A stretch of DNA of 34,517 nt from Peptococcaceae bacterium UBA5356 (GTDB lineage Bacteria > Bacillota > Peptococcia > DRI-13 > DTU073). The position numbers and the translations under genes are program-made. Shown piece by piece: positions 30,811 through 34,517 of this stretch. Each line of letters starts with the position of its first letter. Position 1 is the first letter of the stretch. The notes under the pieces were generated by a model, which ran no database searches, was not told the origin of the DNA, and saw nothing but the letters and a program-made list of their open reading frames with translations. The DNA is taken from contig DHPU01000002.1 in assembly GCA_002407935.1 (NCBI GenBank), positions 99,526-134,042 of the forward strand, in the 5' to 3' direction.

Positions 30811-32108
30811 ACCAGCCCATAAATTAACGGTTCCGGTTCAATGGGGTTCTCGGAAAACTGAAAAACGGGAGGAAGAATCTTTAAGGCTTGCTCCATTTTT
30901 TCTTGTTCATTATAAAAAAGGGTAAGCAGCGGCTGCCCTTCATGGACTCGCTCCCCTTTTCGCACATGAATTTTTATGCCTACCGCTAAATCTATTTTTG
31001 CCTCTTTATGTTCCCGTCCGGCCCCTAAGGTCATGGCGGCTATTCCCAGCATTTCAGCATTAATAGAAGCAATAAAGCCGTCCCGGTTTGCCTTAATTTG
31101 CTGTCGGTTATTAGCTTGAGGCAATAAAGCAGGATTTTCGACGACATTACGGTCTCCTCCTTGAGCTTCAATCATATCGGCGAACTTTTCCAAGGCTGCT
31201 CCCGAATCAAGCAGTTTTGTTAACAGTTCTTGACCCTCTTCTATTTTCTTAACTCTATGGGCTAGCATCAGCATCTGTGCCCCGGTATCAAGACACAAAG
31301 CTCTTAAGTCTCCCTGATTTTTTCCTTGTAAGGTTAAAATAGCTTCTTCCATTTCTAAGGCATTTCCAATAGCCGTTCCCAAAGGCTGATCCATATTTGT
31401 AACTAAAGCAATGGTTTGTTTCCCTACCTCTGCTCCGATTTTTACCATTACCCGGGCGAGCTTAAAAGCATCCTCTTTATTTTTCATAAAAGCCCCGCTA
31501 CCTGTTTTCACATCTAAAACAATTTTATCGGCTCCTGCGGCAATTTTTTTACTCATAATACTGCTGGCAATAAGCGGGAGAGAAGGTACTGTTCCCGTAA
31601 CATCTCTTAGGGCATATATTTTTTTATCGGCCGGTACCAGATTGCCGCTTTGCCCTACGACGGCTAGTTTTATCTCATTAACCTGCCTGATAAAAGCCTC
31701 TCTGGAGAGAGTTGTGCGAAAGCCGGGGATACTTTCCAGTTTATCTATAGTGCCGCCGGTATGTCCCAATCCTCGACCGGACATTTTCGCCACAGGTACT
31801 CCAGCCGCAGCAACAAGCGGTCCTAAAACAAGGGTGGCCGTATCGGCTACTCCGCCGGTACTGTGCTTATCAACCTTAATACCCTGAATAGGAGATAAAT
31901 CCACCATTTCTCCCGACCGGGCCATTGCCATTGTTAAATCAGCTACTTCGTCCGCATTCATGCCCTGAAAGTAAATAGCCATACAGAGTGCCGCCATTTG
32001 ATAATCGGGAATTACCCCTTCAACATAATTTCTAATAAAATACTCAATTTCTTCTTTCCGTAAGACTTCACCGTTTCTTTTTTTGACGATTAGATCTATT
32101 GCTCTCAT
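30807..32108 (-). CDS. pdp: Pyrimidine-nucleoside phosphorylase
   Basis: This 433-residue enzyme splits uridine, thymidine and deoxyuridine with phosphate, giving (deoxy)ribose 1-phosphate. It has the family signatures KHSTGGVADTATL (81-93) and KMSGRGLGHTGGTIDKLESI (107-126), the phosphate-binding region KTGSGAFM, and a C-terminal lipoyl-like domain ending with HVRKGERVHEGQPL. The length is as expected. DeoB, 78 bases upstream, converts deoxyribose 1-phosphate to the 5-phosphate, so the two genes form a short nucleoside-salvage unit. The small plus-strand gene overlaps its end. Confidence 0.96.
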   Translation of the reverse strand: MRAIDLIVKKRNGEVLRKEEIEYFIRNYVEGVIPDYQMAALCMAIYFQGMNADEVADLTMAMARSGEMVDLSPIQGIKVDKHSTGGVADTATLVLGPLVAAAGVPVAKMSGRGLGHTGGTIDKLESIPGFRTTLSREAFIRQVNEIKLAVVGQSGNLVPADKKIYALRDVTGTVPSLPLIASSIMSKKIAAGADKIVLDVKTGSGAFMKNKEDAFKLARVMVKIGAEVGKQTIALVTNMDQPLGTAIGNALEMEEAILTLQGKNQGDLRALCLDTGAQMLMLAHRVKKIEEGQELLTKLLDSGAALEKFADMIEAQGGDRNVVENPALLPQANNRQQIKANRDGFIASINAEMLGIAAMTLGAGREHKEAKIDLAVGIKIHVRKGERVHEGQPLLTLFYNEQEKMEQALKILPPVFQFSENPIEPEPLIYGLV

Positions 32109-32186
32109 TACTTTAGAACACTTCCTCTCTTATACACTTTCGTCCTCTTGTTCTCATACATTTTTTTGTATCCTCTTACCATCCTT

Positions 32187-33377
32187 CTATACCGGTTGTT
32201 TCTGTTTTTTTTCACGCCAAATTTGTCTGAGAAAACTTTCCCCGGGACACCGATAAGACAGCTCATATAACTCACTTAATGTTGCCGCAATATCCGCAAA
32301 TGTTTTCCTTCGGCCAAGATTAAAATCGGCTTGAATATTTTTCCCATAAACAAGCAGCGGTACATATTCTCTGCTGTGGTCAGTACTTTCCGTAGTGGGA
32401 TCATTTCCGTGATCAGCCGTAATAAGTAAAAGACCTTCGTCCTTAACCAGTGCTAAAATTTCCCCCAACCGGGCATCTGTCTCCTCTAAAGCCTTGGCAT
32501 AGCCCACCGGATTGTTACGATGTCCATATAACGAATCGAAATCTACCAAATTAGTCATGACTAAGCCGCTTTTTAATTCTTGCCAGGCTCGAATCGATTC
32601 CGCGATTCCTTCCAGATTGCTTTTTGTCGGGATACTGCGGCTGATGCCTTGCCCGGCAAAAATATCGGCTATTTTACCTACCCCGATTACTTCTTCTCCT
32701 TTAGCTTGCAAAGCATCGAGTACCGTACGGCCGGGAGGTAAAAGCGAATAATCATGTCTATGGGCAGTACGGATAAAATTTCCCGGTGTTCCGATAAAGG
32801 GTCGGGCAATAACCCGCCCTACGGCCCATTCTCCGGTTAAGATTTTCCTAGCCTTTTGGCAAAGTTCATAAAGCTCTGACAGAGGAATAACTTCCTCGTG
32901 TGCGGCGATTTGAAAAACGCTGTCGGCAGAGGTATACACAATCGGAAAACCCGTGCGCAGATGTTCTTCCCCCAGTTCTTGAATAATTTCCGTACCTGAA
33001 GCCACTTTATTGCCTAATACTTTTTTCCCTGTTGCGATAGTAAAAGCTTCGATCAGCGCAGCGGGAAACCCCTGTGGGAAAGTAGGCATAGGGTCTTTCA
33101 TTAATAAGCCGGCTATTTCCCAATGACCGGTCGTGGTATCTTTGCCGGCCGACATTTCCGCCATCATTCCATAAGCGCCCTCTGCAGGAAAATCAGAGGC
33201 AATTCCCTGAAGGGGGGCTACTTTTCCCAGTCCCAATCTTGCTAAATTTGTAAGCTGAAGACCAGACACTGTTTTGGCAATATGACCTAATGTATGTGAG
33301 CCTTCATCACCATAAAGATGTGCATCAGGCAATGCGCCAATTCCTACACTATCTAAGATTAATAATAAGGTTTTCAT
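32187..33377 (-). CDS. deoB: Phosphopentomutase
   Basis: DeoB interconverts (deoxy)ribose 1- and 5-phosphates. The 396-residue protein is an alkaline phosphatase-superfamily metalloenzyme with manganese ligands: DSVGIGALPDA near residues 9-19 (metal Asp9), SAGKDTTTGHWEIAG with the phosphorylated Thr near 90, and TADHGNDPTTESTDHSREYVPLL near 320-340. The length is normal for DeoB. It is 78 bases upstream of pdp, and as in Bacillus (drm) the dacF/spoIIA genes follow. A weak GAGAGATGG precedes the ATG. No CytR/DeoR-like operator was recognised. Confidence 0.96.
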   Translation of the reverse strand: MKTLLLILDSVGIGALPDAHLYGDEGSHTLGHIAKTVSGLQLTNLARLGLGKVAPLQGIASDFPAEGAYGMMAEMSAGKDTTTGHWEIAGLLMKDPMPTFPQGFPAALIEAFTIATGKKVLGNKVASGTEIIQELGEEHLRTGFPIVYTSADSVFQIAAHEEVIPLSELYELCQKARKILTGEWAVGRVIARPFIGTPGNFIRTAHRHDYSLLPPGRTVLDALQAKGEEVIGVGKIADIFAGQGISRSIPTKSNLEGIAESIRAWQELKSGLVMTNLVDFDSLYGHRNNPVGYAKALEETDARLGEILALVKDEGLLLITADHGNDPTTESTDHSREYVPLLVYGKNIQADFNLGRRKTFADIAATLSELYELSYRCPGESFLRQIWREKKQKQPV

Positions 33378-33484
33378 TACAATACCATCTCTCTTCTTTC
33401 TGTTGTTTTCTTATCTAAATTAACGCTAAGCTCTAGATGAAACATAAATAATAATTCTACAATAAAAGGCGTTTTCCTTTTCAT

Positions 33485-33517
33485 AATAAAAAACCACCTA
33501 CTTGAGGTGGTTTTTTT
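33485..33517 (-). terminator. Hairpin terminator after the second FnIII gene
   Basis: AAAAAACCACCT (33488-33499) pairs with AGGTGGTTTTTT (33505-33516), a 12-pair stem with a five-base loop, with T runs on both strands. It lies 52 bases after the FnIII stop on the minus strand and could also act on the plus strand. Confidence 0.75.
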
Positions 33518-33568
33518 ATTATCGATATATTGTCTCTTATTTTTTTATTTTTAGGGTAATGGAGAGCA

Positions 33569-34465
33569 TTATTTATAATTATACCTTGTTTTATAATTGT
33601 TTGTATTACCCCATGGTGTTGTATTACCGCTTTTCTGTTTGATAAAGGGATTATTTGGTGCAGCGTTAAAAGGTTTTTTAGTAGGTGCAACATTTTTTAC
33701 TGATGCTTTATTACCACTTGCATATCGGGGGTCAACAAGGTACATTGAGCGTATGGAGTTTGCATTACCCCATCCTTTTAGATTGCTAAAATAACTAAGT
33801 TTTGTTGGTACTAACGGTTGTAATGTTTGTTTCTTCTTATAACTTATGGATGGCTTCTTTGTTATTACTAACGGTTGTAATGTTTTTTCCTTTGTTTTAA
33901 CGTTTATTACCACCTGAAGTGGCTGATAAGTAACTTTACCAACCTCTTTTAATGTTCTTTCCTTTGTTTTAACATCTGTTACCCATTGAAGTGGCTGATA
34001 AGCAACTTTACGAGTCTTTTTATTTATTATTTCTTTTGAATTAAAAGATATAACCTGTGTTTGAGCAGGTTTGGAATTATGATTATTACCATCAATAGCT
34101 ACTACTTTATACTGATATTTTTCGCCGTCTTTAACTGTTTTATCAGTATATCTTCTTACCGATGATACTGTACTGCCTAACAACTTACTATTTCGATATA
34201 CCCTATACTGTGATATACCGGAACATTTATCAGTAGAAGCACCCCAAGTTAGTTGAACATATCTTTTGTCATTGGCATCTCTTAAAACAGTAGCACTTAG
34301 ACTAGGAGGTTTTGTAGGAGTATCTCCTGAATTAACTATTGTTACTTTTCCGGTACTGGCGGCTAATGCTATTAAAGGAATACATTGCACTATCATAAAA
34401 ACTAAGGTAAATACCGCTATTAGCTTCTTTAACCCTTCTGATTTTTTCTTTACCTTATTCATCAT
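33569..34465 (-). CDS. Second secreted FnIII protein with a basic repeat tail
   Basis: The 298-residue protein has an N-terminal Lys-rich stretch and Sec signal peptide (about 13-37, ending IALAAST). One fibronectin type III-like domain (about 52-141) follows, with LTWGASTDKCSGISQYRVYRN and the GEKYQYKVVAIDGNNHNS ending. The tail is basic and repetitive: KVAYQPLQWVTDVKTKERTL (153-172) and KVTYQPLQVVINVKTKEKTL (177-196) form a 24-residue repeat, then TLQPLVxTK twice (195-222), and a Asn/Lys/Pro-rich end. It has the same layout as the protein at 16113-17477. Function is unknown; a wall- or matrix-binding role is a guess. GGAGG precedes the two adjacent Met codons; the second (34462) is better spaced. 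Confidence 0.8.
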   Translation of the reverse strand: MMNKVKKKSEGLKKLIAVFTLVFMIVQCIPLIALAASTGKVTIVNSGDTPTKPPSLSATVLRDANDKRYVQLTWGASTDKCSGISQYRVYRNSKLLGSTVSSVRRYTDKTVKDGEKYQYKVVAIDGNNHNSKPAQTQVISFNSKEIINKKTRKVAYQPLQWVTDVKTKERTLKEVGKVTYQPLQVVINVKTKEKTLQPLVITKKPSISYKKKQTLQPLVPTKLSYFSNLKGWGNANSIRSMYLVDPRYASGNKASVKNVAPTKKPFNAAPNNPFIKQKSGNTTPWGNTNNYKTRYNYK

Positions 34466-34517
34466 GTTTACCTCCTTAACATACTTTTAAATTTAAAGAG
34501 ATATTTTTATATAGTGA

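Noticed and set aside
33481..33693. 70-codon minus-strand ORF across the FnIII 3' end and terminator
   Set aside because: It runs through the hairpin terminator and overlaps the FnIII gene in another frame; no start signal or domain.

Overview
The window comes from a low-GC, endospore-forming Firmicute, most likely a clostridial lineage near the Peptococcaceae. The evidence is the set of sporulation genes (spmA, spmB, gerW, spoVAC-AD-AEb-AEa, spoIIAA-AB-sigF, dacF), strong AGGAGG ribosome binding sites, an IspH-RpsA fusion and a HutP-family gene beside cmk. The species cannot be fixed from the sequence alone. No rRNA, tRNA, CRISPR array, transposase or phage gene was seen.

Right to left on the minus strand, the backbone follows the order known from Bacillus, in compressed form: deoB, pdp, dacF, spoIIAA-spoIIAB-sigF, spoVAC-AD-AEb-AEa, two DUF2229-type (acyl-CoA dehydratase activase-related) proteins, lysA, a small membrane protein, an M50 protease, trpS, scpA-scpB; then, past an insert, ytfI-like/gerW, spmA-spmB, rluB, an unknown membrane protein, a HutP-family gene, an aroH-cmk fusion, plsC, an ispH-rpsA fusion and the start of fni (type 2 IPP isomerase). 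Genes are tightly packed with ATGA/TAATG overlaps. Terminators follow the upstream FnIII gene, dacF, sigF and gerW.

The least conserved part is about 8.2-17.9 kb. Four plus-strand genes encode a GH130 mannoside phosphorylase-like enzyme, a two-domain GT4 glycosyltransferase with an (alpha/alpha) glycosidase-like C-terminus, a GDP-mannose pyrophosphorylase/mannose-6-P isomerase, and a DUF2935 protein. They have a near-consensus sigma-A promoter and two internal hairpin terminators. The first three fit one pathway in which Man-1-P, GDP-Man and a mannan are interconverted. Convergent to them are a membrane-anchored coiled-coil protein, two lipoproteins (one possibly frameshifted) and a secreted fibronectin-III protein with a nearly perfect 120-bp tandem repeat. 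A second secreted FnIII protein of the same design lies at the right edge.

Regulation visible in the sequence: a sigma-H-type promoter before spoIIAA, sigma-F-type promoters before dacF and before the ytfI-like/gerW pair, and a sigma-A promoter before GH130. Several start codons were moved downstream to the codon that follows the visible Shine-Dalgarno sequence. A 41-codon membrane protein gene (30685-30810, plus strand) between dacF and pdp also has a strong ribosome binding site. No gene-free stretch exceeds 300 bases.
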